NCBI RefSeq assembly: GCF_003611675.1
Contig: NZ_RAWA01000029.1
Location: 1-47,354 of the forward strand
Source of the DNA: Corallococcus sp. CA053C
GTDB lineage: Bacteria > Myxococcota > Myxococcia > Myxococcales > Myxococcaceae
Length of the DNA: 47,354 bases
Direction of reading: 5' to 3'
The position numbers and the translations under genes are program-made. A model generated the notes under the pieces. The model saw only the letters and a list, made by a program, of their open reading frames with translations. It was not told the origin of the DNA and ran no database searches. How positions within the stretch are numbered: position 1 is the first letter of the stretch; each line of letters starts with the position of its first letter. Shown piece by piece: positions 1 through 8,349 of the stretch.

Positions 1-2121
1 GGTGAGGGCAGCGGGGAGATCCTCGAACTGGACGAGCGGGCGGGCCGCTTCGTGAGCCGCGCGCCGCAGGGCTGCCCCCTGCTGCAAGGGGTGTCCCTCT
101 CCGCGGATGGCACCGGCTGGGCCACGGGCTTCCGGGGTGAGCTGTACCAGCGCCTGGCGGGCTCCTGGCGACGGGTGGACGCCGAGCCGCCCGCGACGGT
201 GGAGTCGCTGCACGCGACGTGGACGGATCCGGAGGGCGGGGTGTGGGCCGTGGGCGGCAACGTGCTGTCGAGTTCGCTGGACGCCGGCGCGCTGCTGCAC
301 CGGGGCGCGGAGGTGGCCGCGGTGCCGCCAGTGCCCGACCCGGGCCCCGCGCCCGCGCCGACCTGCCCCGCCGCGGCGGTGGATCCGCGTCCGACAGGCA
401 CCATCGCCCGCCGCTGGAACGAGCAGATTCTTGGCGCCATCCGCCGCGACATCCCCCGGCCGACGGTGCACGCGCGCAACCTGTACCACCTGTCCGCGGC
501 CATGTGGGACGCGTGGGCCGCGTATGACGCGACAGCGGACGGCGTCTTCCTGCGGGAGAAGCACACCGCTCCGGACGTGGCGGCGGCGCGCGCGGAGGCC
601 CTGAGCTACGCCGCCTACCGCGTGCTCGCGCACCGCTACGCGAAGGCCGTCGGCGGGCCCACCTCCGCGGCGTGCTTCCGCGCGTTCATGGACAAGCTCG
701 GCTACGCGCCGGACGACACCGTGACGACGGGCGACAGTCCGCGCGCGCTGGGCAACCGCATCGGGCAGGCCCTCATCCAGGCAGGCACGGAGGACGGGGC
801 CAACGAGCAGAACGACTACAAGGACACCACGGGCTTCCAGTTCGTCAACACGCCGCTGGTGGTGGACAACCCCGGCGCGACGCTGGTGGATCCGTCCGTG
901 TGGCAGCCGCTCAACCTCGCGGTGGCCGTCACGCAGAACGGCGTCATCACCACCTCCGGCGTGCAGGGCTACATCGGCGCGCACTGGGGCAAGGTGACGC
1001 CGTTCGCCGTGTCGCGTCCCCAGGGCGGCGGGCTGTACCTGGACCCGGGCGGGCCGCCGGTGTTCGGCGCGGAGGTGCGCGCGCACGTGGTGGACGTGCT
1101 GCGCAAGGAGAGCGGGCTCGGCGGCGACGAGCTGGTGGACCTGTCTCCCGGCGTGCTGGGCAACAACAGCCTGGGCACGAACGATGGCACCGGCCATCCG
1201 CTCAATCCCATCACCGGCCAGCCCTACGCGTCGCAGCTCGTGCGACGCGGTGACTTCGGGCGCGTGCTGGCGGAGTTCTGGGCGGACGGTCCGAAGTCGG
1301 AGACGCCGCCGGGGCACTGGAACGTGCTCGCCAACGGCGTGGCGGATTCTCCCGGCTTCTCGCGGCGCCTGTTCGGCGAGGGGCCGGAGGTGGAGCCGCT
1401 GGAGTGGGACGTGAAGGTGTACCTGGCGCTCAACGGGGCCGTGCACGACGCGGCCATCGTCGCGTGGGAGGTGAAGCGCGCGTTCCTCGCCGCGCGGCCC
1501 CTGTCGTTGATCCGCTACATGGGCGGGTTGGGCCAGTCCTCGGAGCCGGCGGGGCCGTCGTACCACCCGGACGGCCTGCCGCTGGTGCCGGGGCTCATCG
1601 AGGTCGTCACGGCGGAGAGCTCCGCGCCAGGACAGCGGCACGCGCACCTGGCCCACCTCCGAGGCCTGGTGGTGGTGCACGCGTGGCGGGGTGAGCCGGG
1701 AGACCGGCGCAACGAGGTGGGCGGCTCCGGCTGGATTCGCGCCACCGAGTGGATGCCCTACCAGCTGCGCACCTTCGTGACGCCCGCGTTCCCGGGCTTC
1801 ATCTCCGGACACAGCACCTTCAGCCGCGCCTCCGCCGAGGTGCTCACCGCCCTCACCGGCAGCGCTTATTTCCCCGGCGGCCTGGGCGAGTTCGTCGCGC
1901 CCCGCGACAGCTACCTCACCTTCGAGCGGGGCCCGTCCACCGACGTGCACTTGCAGTGGGCCACGTACTACGACGCCGCGGATCAGGCGGGGCAGTCCCG
2001 GCTGTGGGGCGGCATCCACCTCACGCCGGATGACCTCGTGGGCCGGCGGCTCGGCAGCAAGGTGGGGCTGTCCGCCGTCGCCCGGGCGCGGCGCTTCTAC
2101 GACGGCACCGAGGTCCCATGA
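1..2121 (+). CDS. Beta-propeller / vanadium-dependent haloperoxidase-like (PAP2) fusion, 5' end outside window
   Basis: The frame is already open at base 1, so the true start lies upstream; the GTG at 52 is only an internal candidate. The first ~90 visible residues carry short repeats of the SADGTGWATG and DPEGGVWAVGG kind, as in YCF48/BNR-type beta-propellers. The rest, roughly from base 390, is a vanadium haloperoxidase/PAP2-type helical domain. All three vanadate/phosphate-binding motifs can be read: K-x6-RP (KRAFLAARP, near base 1471), a PSGH-type motif with Ile for Pro (ISGHSTFS, near 1801) and SR-x5-H-x3-D (SRLWGGIHLTPD, near 1996). These supply the oxyanion-binding Lys, Arg and His residues of the family. 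Such enzymes oxidise halide with peroxide or act as acid phosphatases; which applies here cannot be told. The fusion to a propeller is unusual. TGA at 2119. Family confidence is high, reaction unknown. Confidence 0.85.
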   Translation, partial: GEGSGEILELDERAGRFVSRAPQGCPLLQGVSLSADGTGWATGFRGELYQRLAGSWRRVDAEPPATVESLHATWTDPEGGVWAVGGNVLSSSLDAGALLHRGAEVAAVPPVPDPGPAPAPTCPAAAVDPRPTGTIARRWNEQILGAIRRDIPRPTVHARNLYHLSAAMWDAWAAYDATADGVFLREKHTAPDVAAARAEALSYAAYRVLAHRYAKAVGGPTSAACFRAFMDKLGYAPDDTVTTGDSPRALGNRIGQALIQAGTEDGANEQNDYKDTTGFQFVNTPLVVDNPGATLVDPSVWQPLNLAVAVTQNGVITTSGVQGYIGAHWGKVTPFAVSRPQGGGLYLDPGGPPVFGAEVRAHVVDVLRKESGLGGDELVDLSPGVLGNNSLGTNDGTGHPLNPITGQPYASQLVRRGDFGRVLAEFWADGPKSETPPGHWNVLANGVADSPGFSRRLFGEGPEVEPLEWDVKVYLALNGAVHDAAIVAWEVKRAFLAARPLSLIRYMGGLGQSSEPAGPSYHPDGLPLVPGLIEVVTAESSAPGQRHAHLAHLRGLVVVHAWRGEPGDRRNEVGGSGWIRATEWMPYQLRTFVTPAFPGFISGHSTFSRASAEVLTALTGSAYFPGGLGEFVAPRDSYLTFERGPSTDVHLQWATYYDAADQAGQSRLWGGIHLTPDDLVGRRLGSKVGLSAVARARRFYDGTEVP

Positions 2122-2166
2122 ACGTGATCGTGCTGCAAACCCTCCCATCCCACTGAAGGAACTCCG

Positions 2167-2940
2167 GTGAATCTCTCCCTCGCGCGTCTCACCCTCGGCG
2201 GTGTCCTGTCCTGCTCCCTGCTCGCCTGTGATTCCAGCGTCGCTGGCGATGACGGTGACGACACGGACACCGGCGGCGACAACATGGTCGTGACAGGCAT
2301 CTGGAACCGCTACGGCAGCGAGTACGGCTACCAGACCGACATCGCGTATGGCGGCATCGCGGGCCAGCCGTCGGACCGGGTGTATATGTGCGAGCTGCCC
2401 GGCTCCCCCTCCGCGGGCCTCTACAAGGGCCGGCTCATCAGCCCGCGGATGATCCGCTGGGACGCGAACCACAACCTGCCCGACTACGAGGTCGTGTTCG
2501 AGGGCACCACCATGCGCTTCAAGCCCCAGAACGGCACCAACACCTTCCTGGGCCAGTACCGGCAGGGCACCTGGACATCCGGGGCCTGCGACTTCACGCT
2601 GAAGGACGGCCAGCTCATCGACAACTCGTCCACCGCCTACGTCGTCTACGACAACAGCGGCGAGATGAAGATCAACAGCGTGAAGATTGGCGGCGAGGGA
2701 ATCCCGGTGAAGGCCAGCGCGGAGACCGCGTGCAGCGTCACGACGCTCATCCCCCCCGGCACCGGGAGCAACGGCGACCTCACCGTGTCCATCAGCTACA
2801 GCGGCGTGGGCGTCAATGGGCCCTACAGCCGGACCCAGACCCAGGCCATGTACCGGTCGGACTTCAAGCCGGGCTGCAACAAGCTCGCGGTCGAGTTCGG
2901 CTGCGGCGCGCTCGCCGTCTGCGTCTACCCCGTCCCATAG
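2167..2940 (+). CDS. Putative lipoprotein of unknown function
   Basis: 257 residues from a GTG start at 2167, with GAAGGA at 2155-2160 as a good ribosome-binding site; no in-frame ATG fits better. The N-terminus is a lipoprotein signal peptide with lipobox LLAC (Cys about residue 19), followed by an acidic Asp/Gly-rich stretch typical of surface-exposed lipoproteins. The mature part is rich in Gly, Tyr, Thr and Asn, contains several Cys, and looks beta-rich and exported. I do not recognise a named family. It lies 45 bases after the haloperoxidase fusion on the same strand and might be co-transcribed with it. Confidence 0.75.
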   Translation: MNLSLARLTLGGVLSCSLLACDSSVAGDDGDDTDTGGDNMVVTGIWNRYGSEYGYQTDIAYGGIAGQPSDRVYMCELPGSPSAGLYKGRLISPRMIRWDANHNLPDYEVVFEGTTMRFKPQNGTNTFLGQYRQGTWTSGACDFTLKDGQLIDNSSTAYVVYDNSGEMKINSVKIGGEGIPVKASAETACSVTTLIPPGTGSNGDLTVSISYSGVGVNGPYSRTQTQAMYRSDFKPGCNKLAVEFGCGALAVCVYPVP

Positions 2941-3024
2941 CCTCCAGCAGCCTTGACGGGGGCGGCTCCTCTTGGGAACAGTCTTTCCAGTATTCCATGG
3001 AATACCAAGAGAGAGCCCCCCTCC

Positions 3025-3366
3025 ATGACAAGACGCCTGCTGCTCCCGCTGAGCCTCTCCCTCCTGGCCGCCTGCGCGCCGGAACCCGCGCCGCGGGAGG
3101 CTCCCGCCACCGGCGCAGCGTGGCAGTCCTACGCCGCGGCACTGTCGGACGGCCTGTCCGTGAACGCGCCCAACCTGACGACGACCAGCGTCATGCCCGT
3201 CCCGGCGACGGACGCGAGCATCAACGCGATGCTCAACTCCGCCATCTGGAAACAGACGACCCTCCAGGTAGGGCATCCGGTCTCCAACGGCAACTACCAA
3301 GTGTATCTCTGGGTGATGGAGAACCATCAATCCAACTCGTGCCCACCGCCGGTGACACCCACCTGA
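3025..3366 (+). pseudogene. Truncated lipoprotein with malectin-like fragment
   Basis: The ATG at 3025 opens a 113-residue frame with a lipoprotein signal peptide ending in LLAAC; a longer frame from 2953 lacks a signal-like start. The last ~35 residues (GHPVSNGNYQVYLWVMEN) resemble the NGxYxVxLxFxE core of malectin-like carbohydrate-binding domains. After MENHQSN the frame ends quickly in a Pro/Thr tail. In the next frame, bases about 3327-3389 read IQLVPTAGDTHLMGMAVFR and then stop, which resembles the final strands of a malectin domain. The simplest reading is that the middle of the domain was deleted with a frameshift. It could instead be a genuine short lipoprotein. The malectin identity is inferred from motif resemblance only. 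Confidence 0.5.
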
Positions 3367-3388
3367 TGGGTATGGCCGTGTTCCGTTG

Positions 3389-3418
3389 AGGCCCCTCCCG
3401 GGCGCATGAAGGGGGCCT
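3389..3418 (+). terminator. Possible hairpin terminator
   Basis: A 7-base stem AGGCCCC (3389-3395) pairs with GGGGCCT (3412-3418) across a 16-base loop. It sits immediately after the stop codon of the out-of-frame malectin remnant. No T-run follows, so it is weak as an intrinsic terminator. Confidence 0.3.
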
Positions 3419-3670
3419 GCCAGTCGAGCACCTGCTCCTGGCGGGCCCGTGTTTCACGGCTCAAGTTGATAACCGGAATAGACAGACATCTCCTTCAGCT
3501 CCAGGACAACGGCGGCGATTCCGGGACTGCCGTGCGCGCGCGTGGATCACACCTCCCCTCCCCTGGACATGGGGGTTCCATTTTCCTATACAGATACACT
3601 CCACTCTGACAGGCACCCCTGTTCGAGTTGGCGGCGGCGTCCCCCCCGGTCGTCGTTGAAAGGCACTTTC
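3419..3670. other. Intergenic region before the porin operon
   Basis: With the end of the preceding remnant this is about 300 bases without a convincing gene. A longer frame upstream of the porin start (from 3542) has no protein-like features and overlaps the promoter. The only recognisable elements are the hairpin at 3389-3418 and the promoter at 3564-3592. Confidence 0.5.
3564..3592 (+). promoter_or_regulatory. Candidate sigma-70-type promoter for the porin-PstS-MCP operon
   Basis: TGGACA (3564-3569, five of six matches to TTGACA) and TATACA (3587-3592, four of six matches to TATAAT) are separated by exactly 17 bases. Transcription would begin near 3599, leaving a ~70-base leader before the ATG at 3671. 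The site is in one of the few relatively AT-rich patches of the window. AAAGG at about 3658-3662 can serve as the ribosome-binding site. Confidence 0.5.
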
Positions 3671-4780
3671 ATGTTTCATCTGCGATGGCATTCCCTGTGT
3701 CTGGGAGTCCTCCTGCTATGCGGTACGGCGTCCGGCATGCCCCTGGCGGATGGGAAGTTCTTCATCCACGGCTATGGGCACCTGAGCACCGGCAGGACCT
3801 GGGAGAACGTGTACCTGGGCGGCAACGACGAGCTGGGCCTGCATGACGTGGGCAGCACGCTGCTGTTCCGGGCCCTCCCCACGGAGCGCCTCATCGTCAA
3901 CACGCAGTTCTCCTTGGAGAAGGCGCCCGGCGAGGACCTGGAGCTGGAGGTGGACTACGCCTTCGCGGAGTACGCCTTCTCCGACAAGTTCCGCCTGCGC
4001 GCGGGCCGCAACCAGCTGCCCCTGGCGCTCTACTCGGAGATCTACGACGTGGGCACGCTGCGGCCCTTCAACGCCCTGCCGCAGGGGACGTACGGCCCCA
4101 CGTCGATTGGCGTGGAGAACTACGACGGCCTGGGGCTCACCGGCCGCATCAACCTGCCGGCGGAGTGGATGGTGGAGTACGACGCCTACGGGGGCTTCCT
4201 CGACCTGAAGGAGCCCCTCTCCCAGGACTGTGACGGCGCGGAGGGCGATCTGTGCGTCATCGCATCGCAGCTGGTCGGCGGGCGGCTGGCGCTGTGGGCG
4301 CCGCTGGAAGGGCTGCGCTTCACCACGTCCGGGTTCGTGTCCCGGACCCCGGTGGAGACGGTGCCAGGCGAGCACGCCGTGCTGGGGGTGGTGGGCGCGG
4401 GCGCCGAGTACCTGGGCGAGAAGCTGTGGCTGCGGGCCGAGTTCTTCAACCTGTTCTCCGAGGCGGCCAAGGCGCGCACGGGCTACCTGGAGGCGGCGTA
4501 CTTCGTCACCCCGCACTGGCAGGTGGCCGGACGCGTGGAGGGCTCTCGCACCTGGGCGCCCACCGCCGTGCCCAGCGAGCTGCGCACGTACCTGCGCCAC
4601 CGCGAGGTCGCCGTGGGACTGAACTACTGGTTCGACCCCCACCTCGTCTTCAAGGTGTCGTTCCACAACGTCATCGGCAACCGCTTCGCCCAGCCCGCGG
4701 CCACCGACGACCTGGCGGCCCTCCTCCACCCGGAGCCCCACACGCGGCTTTTGTCCCTGGGCGCGCAGTACAGCTTCTAG
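3671..4780 (+). CDS. Outer-membrane porin, possibly OprO/OprP-like
   Basis: 369 residues from ATG 3671, chosen because a signal peptide starts there (MFHLRWHSLCLGVLLLCGTASG, cleavage near residue 22) and AAAGG lies upstream. The mature protein has the alternating polar/aromatic pattern of a beta-barrel and ends LGAQYSF, with the C-terminal Phe typical of outer-membrane proteins. The stretch with RAGRNQLPLALYSEIYDVGTLRP resembles the channel strands of phosphate-selective-type porins, where Arg/Lys line the pore. The following gene, 23 bases downstream, encodes a PstS-like binding protein, which fits an anion porin. Substrate is inferred; the barrel assignment is strong. Confidence 0.75.
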   Translation: MFHLRWHSLCLGVLLLCGTASGMPLADGKFFIHGYGHLSTGRTWENVYLGGNDELGLHDVGSTLLFRALPTERLIVNTQFSLEKAPGEDLELEVDYAFAEYAFSDKFRLRAGRNQLPLALYSEIYDVGTLRPFNALPQGTYGPTSIGVENYDGLGLTGRINLPAEWMVEYDAYGGFLDLKEPLSQDCDGAEGDLCVIASQLVGGRLALWAPLEGLRFTTSGFVSRTPVETVPGEHAVLGVVGAGAEYLGEKLWLRAEFFNLFSEAAKARTGYLEAAYFVTPHWQVAGRVEGSRTWAPTAVPSELRTYLRHREVAVGLNYWFDPHLVFKVSFHNVIGNRFAQPAATDDLAALLHPEPHTRLLSLGAQYSF

Positions 4781-4803
4781 GCCCTGGTCCCTCTGGAGAC
4801 GCC

Positions 4804-5241
4804 ATGAGAACGCTTCCCCTGTTCCTGCTGTGTGGGTTCCTCGCGCTCTTCGCCGGACCGGCGCAGGGCTCACCGTCGGTGACCTACAAGGTCGTGGTCC
4901 ATCCCTCCAACCCGGTGACGGAGGTGAGCCGCTCGCGGCTCTCGCAGCTGTTCTTCAAGAAGAGCACCCAGTGGGATTCGGGCACCACGGCGATGCCGGT
5001 GGACCTGAACGACAGCTCGCCGGTGCGCGCCGCCTTCTGCGACGAGGTGCTGAAGCGCTCGCTGCCCGCCGTCCGGGCCTTCTGGCAGCAGCGCATCTTC
5101 TCCGGCCGCGACGTGCCGCCCCCCGAGCTGCCCTCGGAGACCGAGGTCCTCGCCTTCGTTCGCGCAAACCCTGGCGCCGTGGGCTATGTGGCCGTGGGTA
5201 CTCCCACCCCCGGGTTGAAGGTCGTCGCAATCCTGGACTGA
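4804..5241 (+). CDS. Short PstS-like periplasmic binding protein
   Basis: 145 residues from ATG 4804, preceded by TGGAG. Signal peptide is residues 1-22, ending AQG. The mature segment (VVVHPSNPVTEVSRSRLSQLFF, then KKSTQWDSG) matches the start of PBP-like domains of the phosphate ABC transporter family, where a strand-helix turn binds the oxyanion. Near the end GAVGYVAVG is also typical of PstS-like proteins. Full PstS proteins are about twice this length; this one has roughly a single lobe plus a short return. No ABC permease or ATPase is nearby. It lies 23 bases after the porin and 18 bases before a chemoreceptor, so a role in ligand delivery or sensing is more likely than transport. Confidence 0.75.
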   Translation: MRTLPLFLLCGFLALFAGPAQGSPSVTYKVVVHPSNPVTEVSRSRLSQLFFKKSTQWDSGTTAMPVDLNDSSPVRAAFCDEVLKRSLPAVRAFWQQRIFSGRDVPPPELPSETEVLAFVRANPGAVGYVAVGTPTPGLKVVAILD

Positions 5242-5259
5242 CAGAGAGAACCCGGCGCG

Positions 5260-6849
5260 ATGCGATTCAAGCACAAGGTCCTGCTGCTCCCCGTCCTGGC
5301 CGCCATCTTCCTGGTGGCCATCATCGGGCTCTCGGAACTGCTTGGGCGCAGCACCCAGGCCCACCTGGAGCGCATCGAGAAGGGCTATGTCCCCGCGGTG
5401 CTCCTCAGCCGGGACCTGGACGTGCTCCTGCAACAGCTGCAGCGGGGCCTCCAGGACGCGGTGGCGGCGGAGGACCTGGAGCAGCTGGCCGAAGCAGACG
5501 CCATCGCGAAGCACTTCCTCCAGCGGCTCGCCGAGGGGCGCACCAACACCGCCATCACCCCGGGGCGCCTGGACACGCTGGAGGCGCAGCTGCGCGACTA
5601 CGTGGCCCTCGCCCGCGACACGAGCGAGCGGATGATCCACAAGGACGCCCAGGCCGCCGCCCGGCTCCCGGAGATGGCAGCGCGCTACAACCGGGTGCGG
5701 GACGCGCTGACGCGCGCCACTGAAGAGGATCAGCGGGAGATGGGGGCTTCCTTCGCCCTCACGTTGGAGGAGCACAACGGCTCCCAGCGGCGCCTGGTCC
5801 TGCTGGGGCTCATCCTGCTGGGCGTGCTCGCGTCGCTGTCGGTGTGGCTCGTGTCGCAGGTGGCCCAGCCGCTCCTGCGCCTCACGCAGGTCGCCTCGCG
5901 CATCGCCACCGAGGGCGACCTCACCCAGGTCATCGACATCCGGTCCGAGGATGAGATTGGCCTGCTGGCCCAGAGCATCAACCACCTGGTGCAGCGCCTG
6001 CGCACCATCCCCGTCACCCTCCAGGAGACGCTGAAGGAGCTGGCGGGCAGCGTCGAGGGGCTGACGCACATCAGCCGCGAGCAGTCCCAGCAGCTGGCGC
6101 GCCAGACCTCCAGCATCGAGGAGGCGAGCGTGGCCATGCGGGACATCCAGGAGCGGTCGCTGGAGGCCTCGCGGCAGGCCAACACGGTGCTGCAGGTCGC
6201 GAAGAGCGCGGAGCAGACCAGCCTGACGGGCCAGGCGCGCCTCAAGCAGAGCGGCGAGGCGCTGGAGCACCTGCGCACCCAGGTGGGCGAGCTGATGCCG
6301 GCCATCGGGCGGCTCACGGAGGGTTCGCGCAAGGCGTCCGCCATCCTGGAGACGGTGAAGGACCTGTCGGACCAGTCCAACGTGCTGGCCATCAACGCGG
6401 CCATCGAAGCGGCGCGCTCGGGCGAGCACGGGCGCAGCTTCGCGGTGGTGGCGCGGGAGATGCGGTCGCTGTCCCAGCAGTCCCAGCGCGGCGCGCAGAG
6501 CATCAGCGGCCTGCTGTCGGAGATGAGCACGTCGGTGAGCGCCGTCACCACGTCCGTGGAGAGCAGCCACCAGAAGATGGCGGAGGGCATCAGCGAGGCG
6601 CTCTCCTCCGGGCAGAGCCTCCAGGAGCTGACGGAGGCCGTGCGGGACAGCAGCAGCGCGGCCCAGGACATCGTGCGCTCCTTCACCCAGCAGAACGCGG
6701 GCATCGTGCAGATGACGGCGGTGGTGACGGACTTCTCGCGGATGATGAAGGACAGCGTGCAGGCGAACGAGGACGTGGAGTCCGCCATCCAGCGGCTGGA
6801 GGTCGCCTTCCAGGGCATCCAGGGCGTCGTGAGCGGCTTCCGCGTCTAG
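5260..6849 (+). CDS. Methyl-accepting chemotaxis protein
   Basis: 529 residues. TM1 is at about residues 8-28, followed by a ~145-residue periplasmic, mostly helical sensor region with many Leu/Ala heptads. TM2 is at about 177-199, a HAMP domain at 200-250 (EGDLTQVIDIRSEDEIGLLAQS), and a cytoplasmic signalling coiled coil to the end. The hairpin tip, residues ~362-402, carries the hallmark core DQSNVLAINAAIEAARSGEHG followed by FAVVAREMR, which binds CheA/CheW. No C-terminal CheR/CheB pentapeptide is seen. It is the third gene of a probable operon with the porin and PstS-like protein. The bound signal could be phosphate or another anion presented by the binding protein; that is inference. Confidence 0.93.
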   Translation: MRFKHKVLLLPVLAAIFLVAIIGLSELLGRSTQAHLERIEKGYVPAVLLSRDLDVLLQQLQRGLQDAVAAEDLEQLAEADAIAKHFLQRLAEGRTNTAITPGRLDTLEAQLRDYVALARDTSERMIHKDAQAAARLPEMAARYNRVRDALTRATEEDQREMGASFALTLEEHNGSQRRLVLLGLILLGVLASLSVWLVSQVAQPLLRLTQVASRIATEGDLTQVIDIRSEDEIGLLAQSINHLVQRLRTIPVTLQETLKELAGSVEGLTHISREQSQQLARQTSSIEEASVAMRDIQERSLEASRQANTVLQVAKSAEQTSLTGQARLKQSGEALEHLRTQVGELMPAIGRLTEGSRKASAILETVKDLSDQSNVLAINAAIEAARSGEHGRSFAVVAREMRSLSQQSQRGAQSISGLLSEMSTSVSAVTTSVESSHQKMAEGISEALSSGQSLQELTEAVRDSSSAAQDIVRSFTQQNAGIVQMTAVVTDFSRMMKDSVQANEDVESAIQRLEVAFQGIQGVVSGFRV

Positions 6850-6853
6850 GCGC

Positions 6854-6884
6854 GAACCGGCCCGCGGTTCCTGCTAGGAACCGC
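6854..6884 (+). promoter_or_regulatory. Two mutually exclusive hairpins upstream of pabB
   Basis: GAACCG (6854-6859) can pair with CGGTTC (6865-6870). The alternative is a perfect 8-base stem, GCGGTTCC (6864-6871) with GGAACCGC (6877-6884), around a 5-base loop. The middle segment is shared, so only one hairpin can form at a time. The second stem ends 7 bases before the ATG at 6892 and occupies the place of a ribosome-binding site. It may regulate translation, or end the upstream MCP transcript; no U-run is present. Confidence 0.4.
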
Positions 6885-6891
6885 TTCCAGC

Positions 6892-8349
6892 ATGGCCGCC
6901 CCCGCCTCCTCCGTGCCCCCGCTGTTGGATCGCGCCCGCTTCGAAGCGCTCGTGGCCCAGGGCTTCACCCAGGTGCCCCTCGTGCGGCGCCTGGACGTGG
7001 GCGCCGCCCGGCCGGTGGACCTGCTGCGGGCCCTGCCCTCCGGGGAGCGCTTCCTGCTGGAGAGCACCCGCACGAGCAGCGAGGGCCGCTACTCCCTGCT
7101 CGGCGCCCGCCCCTTCCTTCGCTACACCGCGCGCGGTGGGCAGTGCTGGCTGGACGGGGTCCTCCAGTGCGACGCGCCGCTCGCCGTCCTGCGCGGCCTG
7201 CTGCGTCGGTGGAAGGGCCCGGACCTCCCCGGCCTGCCGCTGTTCCGCGGCGGCGCGGTGGGCTTCTTCTCCTACGAAGCGAGCCACTACTTCGAAGCCC
7301 TGCCCCGCCACCCCCACGACGACCTGGGCGTGCCCGACATCGCGTTGCACTTCGTGGACACGTTCCTCGTCGTGGACCACCTGGAGCACACCGTGTCCGC
7401 GGTGGCCACGGGTTCAGACTGGGAGGACTGTTCACGCCGGCTGGACCTCCTGGCCTCGCAGGTGCGCGCCACCGTGCCCACGCCGCGCCCTGCCCCGCCG
7501 CCTCCGGACCTGGCGCTGGCGCCCTGGCGCTCCAACTTCACCGAGGACGCCTACCTGCTCGCGGTGGAGCGCGTGCGCGAATACATCCGCGCGGGGGACA
7601 CGTATCAGGTCAACCTCTCCCAGCGCCTGGAGGTGGACTTCCCCGGCGACGCGCTGGCGCTCTACGAGACGCTGTCCGCGACGAGCCCCGTCCACTTCGC
7701 CAGCTACTTCGAGGCGGACGGCTTCCAGGTCGTCAGCGCCTCGCCCGAGCGGCTGGTGCGCGTGGAGGAGGGCCGCGCCACCACGCGCCCCATCGCCGGC
7801 ACGCGCCGCCGGGGCACGCCCGAGGAGGACGCGCGCTTCGTGCACGAGCTGCGCACCAGCGAGAAGGAGCAGGCCGAGCACGCCATGCTCGTGGACCTGG
7901 GGCGCAACGACCTGGGCCGCGTCTGCGCCTACGGCACCGTGGAAGTCACGCGGCTGATGGAGATCATCGAGTACGCCCACGTCCTCCACATCGAGTCGGA
8001 GGTCTCAGGCCAGCTCGCGCCCGGCGTGGAGCCGCTCGACGTCGTGGGGGCGCTGTTCCCCGGCGGCACCATCACGGGCGTGCCGAAGATCCGCACCATG
8101 GAGCTCATCACGGAGCTGGAGCCGCACCCGCGCGGCCTCTACACGGGCTCGCTCGGCTACTTCAGCTTCGCGGGCGGCATGGACCTGAACATCGTCATCC
8201 GCACCGTGGTGGTGAAGGACGGCCGGGCCTACGTGCAGGTGGGCGGCGGCATCGTCCATGATTCGGAGCCCCGGCGCGAATACAAGGAGACGCTCAACAA
8301 GGCCCGCTCCCAGCTCCTCGCGCTGGCCGCGAGCACGAGCCCCCGATGA
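6892..8349 (+). CDS. pabB: Aminodeoxychorismate synthase component I / anthranilate synthase component I family
   Basis: 485 residues. The C-terminal two thirds is the chorismate-binding domain, with PIAGTRRRG, the [11 protein letters not shown] motif, the [18 protein letters not shown] segment and [10 protein letters not shown] near the end. The N-terminal part carries LLEST, as in TrpE and in some PabB. The enzyme converts chorismate with ammonia from the partner amidotransferase into aminodeoxychorismate or anthranilate. E. coli PabB has a catalytic Lys at the third position of the PIKGT motif; here it is Ala, as in TrpE. The pabC-like lyase two genes on, and the absence of other trp genes, favour 4-aminobenzoate synthesis. 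The stop overlaps the next start (ATGA). Family certain, PabB over TrpE moderate. Confidence 0.85.
   Translation: MAAPASSVPPLLDRARFEALVAQGFTQVPLVRRLDVGAARPVDLLRALPSGERFLLESTRTSSEGRYSLLGARPFLRYTARGGQCWLDGVLQCDAPLAVLRGLLRRWKGPDLPGLPLFRGGAVGFFSYEASHYFEALPRHPHDDLGVPDIALHFVDTFLVVDHLEHTVSAVATGSDWEDCSRRLDLLASQVRATVPTPRPAPPPPDLALAPWRSNFTEDAYLLAVERVREYIRAGDTYQVNLSQRLEVDFPGDALALYETLSATSPVHFASYFEADGFQVVSASPERLVRVEEGRATTRPIAGTRRRGTPEEDARFVHELRTSEKEQAEHAMLVDLGRNDLGRVCAYGTVEVTRLMEIIEYAHVLHIESEVSGQLAPGVEPLDVVGALFPGGTITGVPKIRTMELITELEPHPRGLYTGSLGYFSFAGGMDLNIVIRTVVVKDGRAYVQVGGGIVHDSEPRREYKETLNKARSQLLALAASTSPR

Noticed and set aside
4870-6570. A 566-residue minus-strand frame opposite the chemoreceptor
   Set aside because: Composition is antisense-like (His/Arg/Gln-rich), whereas the plus strand encodes a textbook MCP.
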